Positions 40,328-49,335 of a stretch of 64,000 bases of DNA are shown here, in pieces. Made by a program: the position numbers and the translations under genes. Origin of the DNA: Bhargavaea changchunensis (GTDB lineage: Bacteria > Bacillota > Bacilli > Bacillales_A > Planococcaceae); NCBI RefSeq assembly GCF_042665595.1, contig NZ_JBHTCT010000030.1, forward strand, positions 1 through 64,000, in the 5' to 3' direction. The notes below the pieces were generated by a model, which worked only from the letters and a program-made list of their open reading frames with translations, ran no database searches and had not been told where the DNA came from. How positions within the stretch are numbered: the first letter of the stretch is position 1; every line of letters starts with the position of its first letter.

Positions 40328-41719
40328 TCAGGCGGTGGCGATGCGCACGGTGACCCGTCCCGGAGCCGGTTCGGCTTTGATGCCGGATGGCCCGTCCACA
40401 TGCACCACGAGTGATGCTTCTCCTTCACTGACTCCGCCTGCATTGACAAATAGCTTAAAGTCGCCGGATTTGGCGCTGTCCACGGCGCTTTTCGGCCCCC
40501 GGATCTTGAGGGAGAGCGGCCCGTCCGGCTGGATGACCTCTCCGGTCTGCCCTTCCTCAAGACCCCGGACTTCCACTGCAAGTCCGTCGAGGGTGCCGGA
40601 CGCCTCTTCTTCTGCAGTACTGCCGGATTCGGGGCCGGATTCATCGCTCTGGGCGGTATCCCCGTCGGCGGCCGACCCAGCGGCCGGGCTTTCGGGCTCC
40701 TCTTCCTCCTCCGGCTGGCCGGATTCGGCGACTTGTTCCTCCGTCTCGTCCGGCGCTTCCGCCGTTTCTTCATCATTGCCGTTGACAGTCGCACGGACGT
40801 CCACATCAATCGACCCCGGCGACACCTTGGTCACTCCTGCCGGCTTCTTAAGTTCCACGGTCACTTTCCCGCTGGCGGTCACTTCCGAAACATCGACCGC
40901 GACGGAAAGTTCGCCGATTTCATCAAGAACATTCCTGGGCCCGAAAAGTTTGACGGTCTCCGTTGCCGTGCTGATCGAATCGATGGTGACGCCTTCCTCC
41001 GGCGTGCCGGATTGCTCCAGCGCGACCTGTACCGACCGCGAATACTCCGATATGTCCGCTTTGACCGTCACTTCGGCCGGCTCGATGATGACGTTCAGTT
41101 TATTCAGGTCACGGTCGAGCACACGGACGCTTGCCTGCTGTTCGAGCGGCCCGTCCACTCCCGGGTCGGCGGTGACCGACGCCTTGACGAAGCTGATCGA
41201 CTCGATGACACTCTTGGCACCCGTGACCATGACGGTCGACGGCTCTGCCTCAAGCGAGTTGATGACATGGTTTTCTGCGAGCAGCCGCTCATTCATCTCC
41301 GGATCCACACGGAATTCCTGGCTGATCCGTTCTTCGATGACGACATCGACTGTTTCGGGATCGATGGATACTTCCAGCTTTTCCGAAAGATTCTCCGTCT
41401 GCACCGTGACTTCATGCGCGCCCATTGTGAGAGCGCGCAGATCGACGAACACCGTGAAGTCCTTTAGAGACCTTGTCGTCCGGACGAGGTTGCCCGGCCC
41501 TTCGATGGTGACACTGACCGTCTCGGGCGCTCCGGTGACGACCGTATTTTCATCATCATAATACACTTCAATCGGCACATCCTGCAGGACGGCGATATCC
41601 GTCCCGCCCGCGGCGCGGCTTCCCTGCTCCTCATCCGACTGCACGACGAGGAACATCAGGACGGCGAAGAACAGGGCGATGCCGCGGATAAACCACGGGT
41701 TGTCCATGAACTTATCCAT
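40328..41719 (-). CDS. cdaR: YbbR-domain regulator CdaR
   Basis: 463 residues. One N-terminal membrane helix (WFIRGIALFFAVLMFLVV) then extracytoplasmic YbbR repeats. A long Glu/Ser/Asp-rich segment (about residues 325-385, with EEQVAESGQPEEEEEPESPA) separates the third from the last repeat. CdaR controls the c-di-AMP cyclase CdaA. The ATG overlaps the cdaA stop. Confidence 0.94.
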   Translation of the reverse strand: MDKFMDNPWFIRGIALFFAVLMFLVVQSDEEQGSRAAGGTDIAVLQDVPIEVYYDDENTVVTGAPETVSVTIEGPGNLVRTTRSLKDFTVFVDLRALTMGAHEVTVQTENLSEKLEVSIDPETVDVVIEERISQEFRVDPEMNERLLAENHVINSLEAEPSTVMVTGAKSVIESISFVKASVTADPGVDGPLEQQASVRVLDRDLNKLNVIIEPAEVTVKADISEYSRSVQVALEQSGTPEEGVTIDSISTATETVKLFGPRNVLDEIGELSVAVDVSEVTASGKVTVELKKPAGVTKVSPGSIDVDVRATVNGNDEETAEAPDETEEQVAESGQPEEEEEPESPAAGSAADGDTAQSDESGPESGSTAEEEASGTLDGLAVEVRGLEEGQTGEVIQPDGPLSLKIRGPKSAVDSAKSGDFKLFVNAGGVSEGEASLVVHVDGPSGIKAEPAPGRVTVRIATA

Positions 41720-42548
41720 TCTTCTTCCCTCCCCGTTTCCGCTTCGAGGCGGCCTGAGGCTCCGGCACAGGACCAAACCACATTTTCCGGAGCAATGTCT
41801 CAAACTCCTCAGGCGGCAGGTTGCGGTGAAGATCGCCGTTGCGCGTCAGGCTGATAGCCCCGGTCTCCTCGGAAACGACGATCGTGATGGCGTCGGTCAC
41901 CTCGCTCAGGCCGAGCGCCGCGCGGTGGCGCGTGCCGAGCTCCTTCGAGATGAACGGGCTTTCCGACAGCGGCAGGTAGCAGGCCGCTGCCGCGATACGA
42001 TCCTGTTGGATGATGACCGCCCCGTCATGGAGCGGTGTATTCGGGATAAAGATGTTGATGAGGAGCTCCGACGTGAGATTGGAATTCATAGGGATTCCGG
42101 TCTCGACGTACTCCGACAGCCCGGTCTCCCGCTCAATGGACATGAGCGCGCCGATGCGCCGCTTCGCCATATAGCCGACCGATTTCGTGACGGCTTCGAC
42201 GAGGCGGTCCCGCTCCTCTTCCTCCGCCATGCTGCTCCGGGCAAACAGCTTCCCGCGCCCGATCTGCTCGAGCGCGCGCCGGAGCTCCGGCTGGAAGATG
42301 ATGATGACTGCGAGGAACCCCCACGTCAACACCTGCTCCATGATCCAGTACATCGTCGTCAGGCCGAGCTGTTTCGTGACGAACCAGGCGATGACGACAA
42401 CGAACACGCCTTTCAGCAACTGAACCGCCTTCGTGCCCTTGATGATGGTAATCAGTTTATAAAGAACGTACCAGACCAGAAGAATGTCCAGGATATTCAC
42501 CAGGACTTCCACCCAAGTCAGGTCCGTAAAACGCTCAAAGAACGCCAC
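41712..42548 (-). CDS. cdaA: Diadenylate cyclase CdaA
   Basis: 278 residues. Three N-terminal membrane helices, then the DAC domain with LHDGAVII (DGA at 175-177) and GTRHRAALG (RHR at 207-209). Makes cyclic di-AMP from ATP. GTG at 42548 fits the spacing from AAAGGCGGGG and the usual N-terminus (A(F/L)FE...); the ATG two codons earlier abuts the ribosome site. Confidence 0.95.
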   Translation of the reverse strand: MAFFERFTDLTWVEVLVNILDILLVWYVLYKLITIIKGTKAVQLLKGVFVVVIAWFVTKQLGLTTMYWIMEQVLTWGFLAVIIIFQPELRRALEQIGRGKLFARSSMAEEEERDRLVEAVTKSVGYMAKRRIGALMSIERETGLSEYVETGIPMNSNLTSELLINIFIPNTPLHDGAVIIQQDRIAAAACYLPLSESPFISKELGTRHRAALGLSEVTDAITIVVSEETGAISLTRNGDLHRNLPPEEFETLLRKMWFGPVPEPQAASKRKRGGKKNG

Positions 42549-42875
42549 AGGCATCCCCGCCTTTTCTTAACGCATGCATATCCGATAGTATACCATACCG
42601 GACCACTTCACCGCTCGGCTGATGGAGACTTTTGGCGGCAGGAACCGGTGCCCGGAAGACTTGCGGGTCAGGACGGATTCCGGGCGGGCCACAGAAGCCT
42701 GACGAACGCTCATCAGGGAGACCATTTCTTGATGCTGCGCCGCATTCAATACAAAACTATTTTACTATAGCGATATTTCATATTTCCTCATTTTGACTTA
42801 TAATTACTTATAGAGGGGACCGGGCCTTTTTTCTCACTTCCCGGTCCGCATCAAGATGATGGAGTGTGAATCAAC
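42549..42875. other. Divergent intergenic region, no gene seen
   Basis: This 327-base stretch separates cdaA and the SulP gene. A TATACT-like -10 for cdaA lies near 42585-42590, and a TATAAT near 42800 may serve sulP, but neither has a convincing -35. No array, hairpin or small gene was identified. Confidence 0.55.
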
Positions 42876-44462
42876 ATGAGGAATTTGGGCCGTTTCGAGT
42901 CACTCAATGGCCGGACGGCAAGGAAGGACATTCTCGCCGGCATCACGGTCGGGATTGTCGCCATTCCGCTCGGCATGGCGTTCGCGATCGCTTCGGGCGT
43001 AAAGCCGGAATACGGCATTTACACGACCGTGATCGCCGGGCTTCTTGTAGCACTTCTCGGCGGTTCCCGTTTTCAGATTGCAGGACCGACGGGCGCGTTC
43101 ATTCCGATCCTGCTCGCCATCGTCCTGGAATATGGTTACGAGGACCTGCTCGTCGCCGGTTTCATGGCCGGAGTGTTTCTTGTCATCATGTCGTTCCTGA
43201 AGATCGGGGATCTGATCCACTTCGTCCCGAGGGCGGTGACGATCGGCTTCACCGCCGGGATCGCCGTCACGATCTTTACCGGCCAGATCGGCAACTTCCT
43301 CGGCCTCGAGGGGTTGGAGCGCCGTGAATTCTTCCACGAGAACATGTGGGAGATTTTCCGGACCATCGGCACATTCAACGGGTATGCGTTCCTGACGGCG
43401 GCGATCGGGCTGGCCGTGATCATCATCCTGCCCCGGATCGCGCCGCGCGTCCCGCTCTTCCTCGCCGCACTTCTCATTCCGACGCTGGTGTCTGTGCTTT
43501 TCTATCCCGGCCAGCTCCCGACGATCGGGACTGCCTACGGCGGCATCCCGCAGCAGCTTCCGGAATTCCGCCTGCCGGAAATCACAGGCGGCAAGATCCT
43601 CGAGCTGTGGCAGCCGGCACTGATCATCGCGGCACTGGGCGCAATCGAGTCGCTGCTGTCCGCAGTCGTCGCCGACAATATGGCCGGCGGCAAGAAGTCG
43701 GCTTCCAACCGTGAACTGTTCGGGCAGGGTGTCGCGAATATGGCCGCTCCGCTATTCGGAGGCATCCCGGCAACGGGCGCCATCGCCCGCACGGCGACAA
43801 ACATCCGTGCCGGGGCCGTCAGTCCGCTGTCCGGCGTCGTCCAAAGTCTGTTTGTCCTTCTTGTCCTGCTGCTGTTCGCACCTTTTGCCTCCCACGTCCC
43901 GCTCGCCAGCATGGCGCCGATCCTTATGCTGGTCGCATGGAACATGAGCGGACTGCGGTCGTTCGCTAAGATTTCACACCTGAAGACGGGAGACTCGGCT
44001 GTTCTGTGGGTGACGTTCCTGCTGACCGTCTTTGTCAACCTGACTGTCGGCGTCGAGGTCGGTTTCCTGCTCGCCGTCCTTGTCTTCCTGAAGAAGATGA
44101 GCGGCAAGCTGAAGCTTCAGACGGGTGAAGCCACGGCCGATGACTTTATCTACAGCGGGGTTCCGAAGGGTTCGGTATTCCGCAGCGTACGCGTCGACGG
44201 CCCCCTCTTTTTCGGAACCGCCCAGCAGTTTGAGCGGGAAATCGAGAAACAGCTCGAGACGCCTGCCGATGCCATCATGCTCCGGCTCCATGGCCTTTCC
44301 GCACTGGATGCCGGGGGCGTGGCCGCCCTGTCATTCGCCCATGATCTTGCAGACCGCCAGGGGGTCCGGCTCCTTTTCCAGGGCATCCCCGAAGAGAAAA
44401 AAATCCTTCTCAGAAAAAGCGGCCTGTATGAAAAGATCGGCACGGAGAATATGGTGAAATGA
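42876..44462 (+). CDS. SulP-family (SLC26) anion transporter
   Basis: 528 residues. About 12-14 helices with RFQIAGPTGAFIPILLAIV and GGIPATGAIARTATNIRAGA, then a cytosolic STAS domain near residues 430-525 (FFGTAQQFEREIEKQL, MLRLHGLSALDAGGVAAL). Members carry sulfate, bicarbonate or dicarboxylates; the substrate here is not clear. It separates cdaA from rsiW, which are adjacent in B. subtilis. Confidence 0.92.
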   Translation: MRNLGRFESLNGRTARKDILAGITVGIVAIPLGMAFAIASGVKPEYGIYTTVIAGLLVALLGGSRFQIAGPTGAFIPILLAIVLEYGYEDLLVAGFMAGVFLVIMSFLKIGDLIHFVPRAVTIGFTAGIAVTIFTGQIGNFLGLEGLERREFFHENMWEIFRTIGTFNGYAFLTAAIGLAVIIILPRIAPRVPLFLAALLIPTLVSVLFYPGQLPTIGTAYGGIPQQLPEFRLPEITGGKILELWQPALIIAALGAIESLLSAVVADNMAGGKKSASNRELFGQGVANMAAPLFGGIPATGAIARTATNIRAGAVSPLSGVVQSLFVLLVLLLFAPFASHVPLASMAPILMLVAWNMSGLRSFAKISHLKTGDSAVLWVTFLLTVFVNLTVGVEVGFLLAVLVFLKKMSGKLKLQTGEATADDFIYSGVPKGSVFRSVRVDGPLFFGTAQQFEREIEKQLETPADAIMLRLHGLSALDAGGVAALSFAHDLADRQGVRLLFQGIPEEKKILLRKSGLYEKIGTENMVK

Positions 44463-44463
44463 A

Positions 44464-44497
44464 AATCCGCCGTCCCGGTACTGGGGCGGCGGATTTT
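44464..44497 (+). terminator. Terminator of SulP gene
   Basis: AAATCCGCCG and CGGCGGATTT enclosing a CC..GG extension; starts at the stop codon. Confidence 0.88.
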
Positions 44498-44527
44498 ATG
44501 TGCAAGTTGCGAAGTTTGGCCGTGGTG

Positions 44528-44633
44528 CCTGGTCTTTCATTGTCTCTGCTTGGACTCTTATCTTGCGTGCCTGGTCTTTCGTTGTTTCTGTTTGGACTCT
44601 TATCGCGCGCGCCTGGTCTTTCGGTCTTTATCC
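44528..44633. repeat. 21-nt-period array 8 (CCTGGTCTTTC / TTGGACTC alternating)
   Basis: CCTGGTCTTTC at 44528, 44570 and 44612 alternates with (C/T)TTGGACTC at 44549 and 44591, giving 21-nt steps and a 42-nt composite unit. It lies between two facing terminators. Confidence 0.85.
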
Positions 44634-44642
44634 ATCTCAAAA

Positions 44643-44675
44643 AGAAAAAAGGGGTACCAGATTGAACTGGTACCC
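44643..44675 (-). terminator. Terminator of small hydrophilic gene
   Basis: GGGTACCAG and CTGGTACCC around a 6-nt loop, with CTTTTTTC on the minus strand. Confidence 0.88.
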
Positions 44676-44694
44676 ACTAGCCTTTAAGGACTTT

Positions 44695-44940
44695 TTAGAA
44701 ATCGTATCTCTTTCTTTTTTCTTGATCAGAATCAGATTCATTGCGGAAACGAACCTTGACCTCAGAGTCGCTGTTAACGTTAATATTGATTTCAACTTTG
44801 ACTTCATTGTCGCCAGATCGATTTTTGCGATTGTCCCGCTCATCCTTCTCGGATTGACGCTTTTGACGATTTTCCCGCTGCTCGTTTTTATCCCGGTTCC
44901 AATCTTCGAAGAAGGAATCGTTCATCCAGACTTTGCTCAT
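44695..44940 (-). CDS. Small highly charged protein
   Basis: 81 residues. The first half is Arg/Lys/Glu/Asn-rich (RENRQKRQSEKDERDNRKNR), the second alternates hydrophobic and charged residues as in a beta strand (NEVKVEININVNSDSEVKVR). No membrane segment. AGGAGGGG precedes the ATG and a terminator follows. The family is not recognised; such proteins can bind nucleic acid or be spore components (speculation). Confidence 0.7.
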   Translation of the reverse strand: MSKVWMNDSFFEDWNRDKNEQRENRQKRQSEKDERDNRKNRSGDNEVKVEININVNSDSEVKVRFRNESDSDQEKRKRYDF

Positions 44941-45115
44941 GATTTCCCCTCCTTTCCCTATACTTCTTTAATATATTCAAAGGTGAAAATCTAACTTTGG
45001 ACAAATGCCTTTGATTCTTAATTTCAATGAATGAGGTAATCGCACAGAGAATATTCCCCAGTTCGGGAGAATGTCACTATGCATCCTGCTCGCCCGGCAA
45101 GGCCTTGCAATCAAT

Positions 45116-45159
45116 AAAAAAACGGGAATGAAAGATGTCACTCTCCCATTCCCGTTTTA
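45116..45159. terminator. Bidirectional terminator-like hairpin
   Basis: AACGGGAATG and CATTCCCGTT around a 16-nt loop, with A-run before and T-run after. No adjacent gene explains it. Confidence 0.65.
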
Positions 45160-45252
45160 TTCCTAGACTCTCTTCAGTTTCACCACTATCGCTCCAAGTT
45201 TCGGCATCGGCCACCCAATCTCATCATTTACAGCGGCCAATAACCCTGACTA

Positions 45253-45320
45253 AAAAAACCGCAGGCAAAGAGAAAATCCCTTCGCCTGCAGTCCGGCACC
45301 CGCTCCGCAGCGGGTGCTTC
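45253..45320 (-). terminator. Terminator pair after rsiW
   Basis: Right after the rsiW stop comes GCACCCGC/GCGGGTGC (45296-45317), then GCAGGC/GCCTGC (45261-45289) followed on the minus strand by GGTTTTTTTAG. The second is the likely terminator. Confidence 0.8.
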
Positions 45321-45323
45321 CCT

Positions 45324-45968
45324 TTATTTTTCTTCGTCGTCGGGATCAGGGCCTTCAAAGACGGAGAGGCCCTCTTTGACGCCGGACTTGATCGTGTACC
45401 AGAGCCACTCGAAAGCGCGGTCGATCTCTTCGATCTTGCCGGTGACGACGGCCGTGGAGGCCATGTATTTGGAGCCATTGATGACGGTGACGTCACCCTC
45501 GACTTCCCCTTCGATATGCAGCTCACCGTTTCTCACAAACAGATCGCCTTCAACCTTCTCGCCTTCGGGAACGATAACTTTGTTCCCTTCGACGACGAGG
45601 TTCGGCTGGGTGGACACGGCCAGCTGCTGGTCGGATGTATTGAAATTCGAGAACAGGGCGAGCCCGGCGAGGAGCACGAACATGGCGACCGCGGCAAGCA
45701 TCGGATGACGCCCAAACCAGCGGCGCACGCCTGCGCCCTGGCGCTCCTTTGGCAGCGAAGCCATGATGCGGTCGCTGAAACCTTCCGGCGCTTCGATGTG
45801 CGAGGCGCTTTTCAGGAATGCGACCGAACGGCTGAGCTGATCCATATGTTTTTGGCAGGCCTGACACTTCTCGAGATGCTCGCTCAGAATTTGCTCGTCC
45901 CGGCGGGTGATTTCCCCGTCCAGATAGTCATGCATATACTGGACAATTTCTTCCGGACACGGTTTCAT
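45324..45968 (-). CDS. rsiW: Anti-sigma-W factor RsiW
   Basis: 214 residues. Zinc anti-sigma motif H-x3-C-x2-C at His31, Cys35, Cys38 (HLEKCQACQ), one membrane helix at about 88-107, and an extracytoplasmic domain. Holds SigW until stepwise proteolysis. It starts 12 bases after sigW. A later QPNLVVEGNKVIVPEG repeat gives the outer part a beta-helical look. Confidence 0.94.
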   Translation of the reverse strand: MKPCPEEIVQYMHDYLDGEITRRDEQILSEHLEKCQACQKHMDQLSRSVAFLKSASHIEAPEGFSDRIMASLPKERQGAGVRRWFGRHPMLAAVAMFVLLAGLALFSNFNTSDQQLAVSTQPNLVVEGNKVIVPEGEKVEGDLFVRNGELHIEGEVEGDVTVINGSKYMASTAVVTGKIEEIDRAFEWLWYTIKSGVKEGLSVFEGPDPDDEEK

Positions 45969-45980
45969 CCCGATTCCCTC

Positions 45981-46544
45981 CTACAACTTCTTCATTTGTT
46001 TCCTAAGAGCTTCGCGACCCCTATGGATGCGCGTCTTCACTGTGCCCAGCGGCAGCTCGAGGATTTCGCTGATTTCCTGGAGGGGCAGTTCCTCGATGTA
46101 ACGCAGAACAATCGCCGACCGGTATTTGTCCGGCAGCCGGCTGATCTCGTACTGGACCCGCTCCTGCTGTTCCATCTTCTCGACTTCCTCTTCCGGCAGC
46201 GGAGAATCGTGTGCCAGGCTGGAATAATGGTCCAGCCCATCGGTCCCCGGCACCGGCGCATCAAGAAACGTATCCGGTTTTTTCTTGCGGATCCGGTCGA
46301 TGCAGAGGTTCGTCGCGATGCGGTACAGCCACGTCGAGAACTTCCGCTTCTGGTCGAAGGTATGCAGGTTGATGTACGCCCTGATGAACGCTTCCTGCGC
46401 GATATCCTCGGCTTCATGCCGATTGCCCAGCATCCGATAGCATACTTGGTATAGCCGGTTCTGATAGAGGGAAACGATTTCTTCGAACGCCGACTGGTCC
46501 CCCTTCAGGACTTGTTTGATTCGTTTTTTGACGATGTCTTCCAT
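45981..46544 (-). CDS. sigW: ECF sigma factor SigW
   Basis: 187 residues. Region 2 (EAEDIAQEAFIRAYINLHTF; KFSTWLYRIATNLCIDRIRK) and region 4 (LPDKYRSAIVLRYIEELPLQ; IHRGREALRK) are complete. Directs the cell-envelope stress regulon. An autoregulatory promoter matches the SigW consensus. Confidence 0.96.
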   Translation of the reverse strand: MEDIVKKRIKQVLKGDQSAFEEIVSLYQNRLYQVCYRMLGNRHEAEDIAQEAFIRAYINLHTFDQKRKFSTWLYRIATNLCIDRIRKKKPDTFLDAPVPGTDGLDHYSSLAHDSPLPEEEVEKMEQQERVQYEISRLPDKYRSAIVLRYIEELPLQEISEILELPLGTVKTRIHRGREALRKQMKKL

Positions 46545-46583
46545 TCTTCTCGATTTCCCCCCGCTTCATGCGGCTAGTTGGTA

Positions 46584-46610
46584 TACGGACGGGCGCACCA
46601 AAGGGTTTCA
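46584..46610 (-). promoter_or_regulatory. SigW autoregulatory promoter
   Basis: On the minus strand TGAAAC (46605-46610) and CGTA (46584-46587) are 17 bp apart, matching the SigW consensus TGAAAC-N16/17-CGTA, about 40 bp upstream of sigW. Confidence 0.88.
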
Positions 46611-46722
46611 CTTTTTCCGCGAAAAAGTTTGAAATCAGAATACCCTTTTTCCTTCCGTTCGACTCCGGCCCATTTATTGACTTCATTGTATCAAAGGAAA
46701 ATCTAAAAATGTTGAAAAACTG

Positions 46723-46754
46723 AAAAACCGGCTCCCTTAAGCGGGAACCGGCTA
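46723..46754 (-). terminator. Terminator of rocF
   Basis: GCCGGTTCCCGC pairs with GGGAGCCGG, then TTTTTC on the minus strand; it lies nine bases beyond the stop. Confidence 0.85.
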
Positions 46755-46762
46755 AAGTGCCT

Positions 46763-47668
46763 TTAAATCAAGGTTTCGCCGAACAAAGAGCCCATCAGTC
46801 CGACTGCGACGTCTGCTGTTTTATTGCGCTCATCGAGGATCGGATTCACCTCTACAAATTCAGCGGAAGTGATGCGGCCGGTCGAATGGAGCATCTCCAT
46901 CGCCAGGTGGCTTTCCCGGTAGCTGAGGCCGCCCTGCACCGGCGTGCCGACACCCGGTGTGTAAAGCGGATCGAGCCCGTCGAGGTCCAGCGACAGATGC
47001 ACACCGTCCACCCCGCGTTCTTCCAGGTAGCGGATGGCATCCTGCATGATGGCGGTCATGCCGTCCCGGTCGATTTCGTGCATCGTATACACACGGATCC
47101 CCTTTTCCCTGACAAGCTCACGCTCACCCGGATCAATCGAGCGAGCCCCGATGACCACGATGTTTTCAGGCTTCACCTTCGGCCCGCTGCCGATCGAGGT
47201 AAGATCCCCGTGCCCGAGTCCCATCGCGACGGCAAGCGGCATCCCGTGTATGTTTCCGGAAGGCGATGTCTCTGCCGTGTTCAGGTCGGTATGCGCGTCA
47301 TACCAGATGACCCCGAGGTTGCTGTAATGCTCGTTCAGCCCGGCCAATGTGCCGATCGCGATGCTGTGGTCGCCGCCGAGGACAAGCGGGAAGCGCCCGT
47401 CGCGGACTGTCTCCGATACCTTTTCGGCGAGTTTCCGGTTCCCTTCGGTCACCGCCTTGAGGTTTTTCAGGTTCGTGCCCGACACTTCGCGCGGCGCATC
47501 CATATCGACCGGGATATCCCCTTCATCCCTTACGATATGCCCCAGCGCCTCAACCCGCTCCACGACACCCGCATAGCGGATCGCGCTCGGCCCCATGTCG
47601 ACCCCGCGCCGGCTTTGGCCGAAATCCGCGGGAACCCCGATAATTGAGATTTCTTTGTGACTGTTCAT
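46763..47668 (-). CDS. rocF: Arginase RocF
   Basis: 301 residues. Hydrolyses arginine to ornithine and urea. Mn-ligand blocks: LGGDHS (98-102), WYDAHTDLN (124-128) and SLDLDGLDP. SD and ATG are well placed. It lies upstream of sigW on the same strand but has its own terminator, so it is not part of the sigma operon. Confidence 0.95.
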   Translation of the reverse strand: MNSHKEISIIGVPADFGQSRRGVDMGPSAIRYAGVVERVEALGHIVRDEGDIPVDMDAPREVSGTNLKNLKAVTEGNRKLAEKVSETVRDGRFPLVLGGDHSIAIGTLAGLNEHYSNLGVIWYDAHTDLNTAETSPSGNIHGMPLAVAMGLGHGDLTSIGSGPKVKPENIVVIGARSIDPGERELVREKGIRVYTMHEIDRDGMTAIMQDAIRYLEERGVDGVHLSLDLDGLDPLYTPGVGTPVQGGLSYRESHLAMEMLHSTGRITSAEFVEVNPILDERNKTADVAVGLMGSLFGETLI

Positions 47669-47820
47669 GCTGCCATCCCCCTTTTCCGATCTTGGCTACT
47701 ATTATGAATCGAAAAGGGCAGATGGCTCAACCGGACAAAGATTAGGATAATTATTCATCGGAAGAGTCTGTCTGTTTCGTTATAATGGCTGTAGACTGCA
47801 TGGAAAATGGGGGTGTTGAG

Positions 47821-48276
47821 ATGATCACGGGACTGTATGAAGCCCATCTGCCGGTCAGAGACCTGGATCGTTCACTGAAGTTTTATACCGGTCTCGGGCT
47901 GGAAATTGCGCATACCCACGGGGAGGGGCTGGCTTTTCTGTGGATTGAGAAAGACAAAAGCTGGCTGGGGCTATGGCAAACCGACAAAGTCGAACTGGAC
48001 TATCATCCATCCATCCGGCACATCGCCTTTCAAGTGTCGCTTGATGGTCTGAAAAACTCTATCAGCTGGCTCAGGGAAAGGGGATACGAGCCGAGGGAGG
48101 CATTCGGATTCGGTCCGGACGAACCGTTCGTGATGCCGCAGGAGGACTACGCCCATGCCAAGATCCACTTTAACGACCCGGATGGCAACAGCCTGGAGTT
48201 CATCTGCAAGATGGACAATCCGAACAAGCTGACGGAACGGATGACACTGAGCAAGTGGGAAAAGCTGAACTCCTAA
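47821..48276 (+). CDS. VOC family protein
   Basis: 151 residues. LYEAHLPVRDLDRSLKFYTG at the start and KIHFNDPDGNSLEFICKM at the end give the paired glyoxalase fold, with metal-position His and Glu visible. GGGGGTG precedes the ATG. Substrate unknown. Confidence 0.87.
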   Translation: MITGLYEAHLPVRDLDRSLKFYTGLGLEIAHTHGEGLAFLWIEKDKSWLGLWQTDKVELDYHPSIRHIAFQVSLDGLKNSISWLRERGYEPREAFGFGPDEPFVMPQEDYAHAKIHFNDPDGNSLEFICKMDNPNKLTERMTLSKWEKLNS

Positions 48277-48277
48277 T

Positions 48278-48326
48278 AAAAGCCTGTATCTGAGGAGGCG
48301 CCTCCTCCCAGATACAGGCTTTTTTC
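48278..48326 (+). terminator. Terminator between convergent genes
   Basis: AAAGCCTGTATCTG and CAGATACAGGCTTTTTT, with the loop itself paired (GAGGAGGC/GCCTCCTC). Serves the VOC gene and perhaps the minus gene. Confidence 0.92.
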
Positions 48327-48330
48327 GGTC

Positions 48331-49038
48331 TCAGCACCGGACATATCTTCGCTTGAATCCGAGCCTTCCTTTGTCCAGGTCCTTCTGGATGTTTTCGGAG
48401 GCGTTCAGTAAACTGTTTTTCTTGTTGGGACGCTTCATCTCGACAGTGCCGACTTCCCGTGCGGTTCCGACCGCCAGTTCACTGAGCGGACTGTAAGAGA
48501 TCCCCACGGTATACATGAAGTTGCTCATCGCCGATTTTGTACGCTCCGGGGCGTCATGGATGCCGTTTTTCACGGCCTCTAACATCCCGGCAAGCTTGCT
48601 TTCTGAGAATTCATCGTCCGGGCGGCTTCCGAGCAGCCAGCAATAACAGCTCCAGCCCGCCGACATCTTGAGCTCCTCGCCACTCGCGATCCATTTGTCG
48701 GCGATCTCCTGTGCCAGTGGCGACTCGGACAGAGTTACGGCCACCACATAATCGGACAGCATGTAGAAATACGCTGCGTCCATCCAGCGGTCAAAATCCG
48801 TTTCCGTCATGGTTTTCGGATCGGCAATGACCCCTGCGAAATACATGGCGTCATAATTTCCCGTCGCATACAATTCCTCCGCCAGGGGCTGGTTGATCTT
48901 GATCGCTCTCTTCATCGGCTTCATCGCACCAGTCGCCACACCGAAAAGAGGCTCATGCGCGCCGTTGGACATGTACATCTTTTTCGTGCGTTCCTTGCCC
49001 AGGGATTCAAGCTCCTGCATGACTGTTTCGAAATCCAT
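48331..49038 (-). CDS. DNA alkylation repair-like protein
   Basis: 235 residues in the HEAT-repeat AlkD/AlkC-like family (DNA alkylation repair enzymes). Blocks: KKMYMSNGAHEPLFGVATG, ELYATGNYDAMYFAG, MLSDYVVAVTL, and AMSNFMYTVGISYSPLSELA. The exact lesion, or whether it is a repair enzyme at all, cannot be told from the sequence. Confidence 0.8.
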   Translation of the reverse strand: MDFETVMQELESLGKERTKKMYMSNGAHEPLFGVATGAMKPMKRAIKINQPLAEELYATGNYDAMYFAGVIADPKTMTETDFDRWMDAAYFYMLSDYVVAVTLSESPLAQEIADKWIASGEELKMSAGWSCYCWLLGSRPDDEFSESKLAGMLEAVKNGIHDAPERTKSAMSNFMYTVGISYSPLSELAVGTAREVGTVEMKRPNKKNSLLNASENIQKDLDKGRLGFKRRYVRC

Positions 49039-49138
49039 ATTGGATGACTCCCTTCCAGCCTGTTTTGATCACTTCTAGTCTTTTCATATTCTACTTGTGA
49101 GTTAAGCTATAAACAACATGATAAGGGAGATGGGATCA

Positions 49139-49294
49139 TTGACCAACCTGGGTGACCTTTTAACCATCATTTTTTACCTGGCCGTTGCAGCAGGCATCAT
49201 CGCCGCTTTTGTGCTGTTCAGTCGTTCCGCCAAAAAGCGGAAAGAGCAGCTCGATAGAATCGAAGCGAAATTAAATGACCTGACCGGGAAATGA
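49139..49294 (+). CDS. 51-residue single-span membrane protein
   Basis: TTG start nine bases after AAGGGAG. Product begins LTNLGDLLTIIFYLAVAAGI; one helix, then a charged coiled-coil-like tail (RKEQLDRIEAKLNDLTGK). A terminator overlaps its stop. An in-frame ATG three codons upstream is too close to the site. Confidence 0.7.
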   Translation: MTNLGDLLTIIFYLAVAAGIIAAFVLFSRSAKKRKEQLDRIEAKLNDLTGK

Positions 49295-49335
49295 AACCGG
49301 CATGCCTCCTTTTACGGATGGTATGCCGGTTTCTT
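49294..49335. terminator. Bidirectional terminator
   Basis: AAACCGGCATGCC and GGTATGCCGGTTTC close both the 51-residue gene and the GNAT pseudogene. Confidence 0.85.

Larger units (their letters stand above)
44941..45323. other. Gene-poor stretch with terminators
   Basis: Between the charged-protein gene and rsiW I see no coding frame with a ribosome site. It holds the promoter region of the minus-strand gene, an ATTCCCC/GGGAGAAT hairpin near 45055-45080, and the terminators listed separately. Confidence 0.5.
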
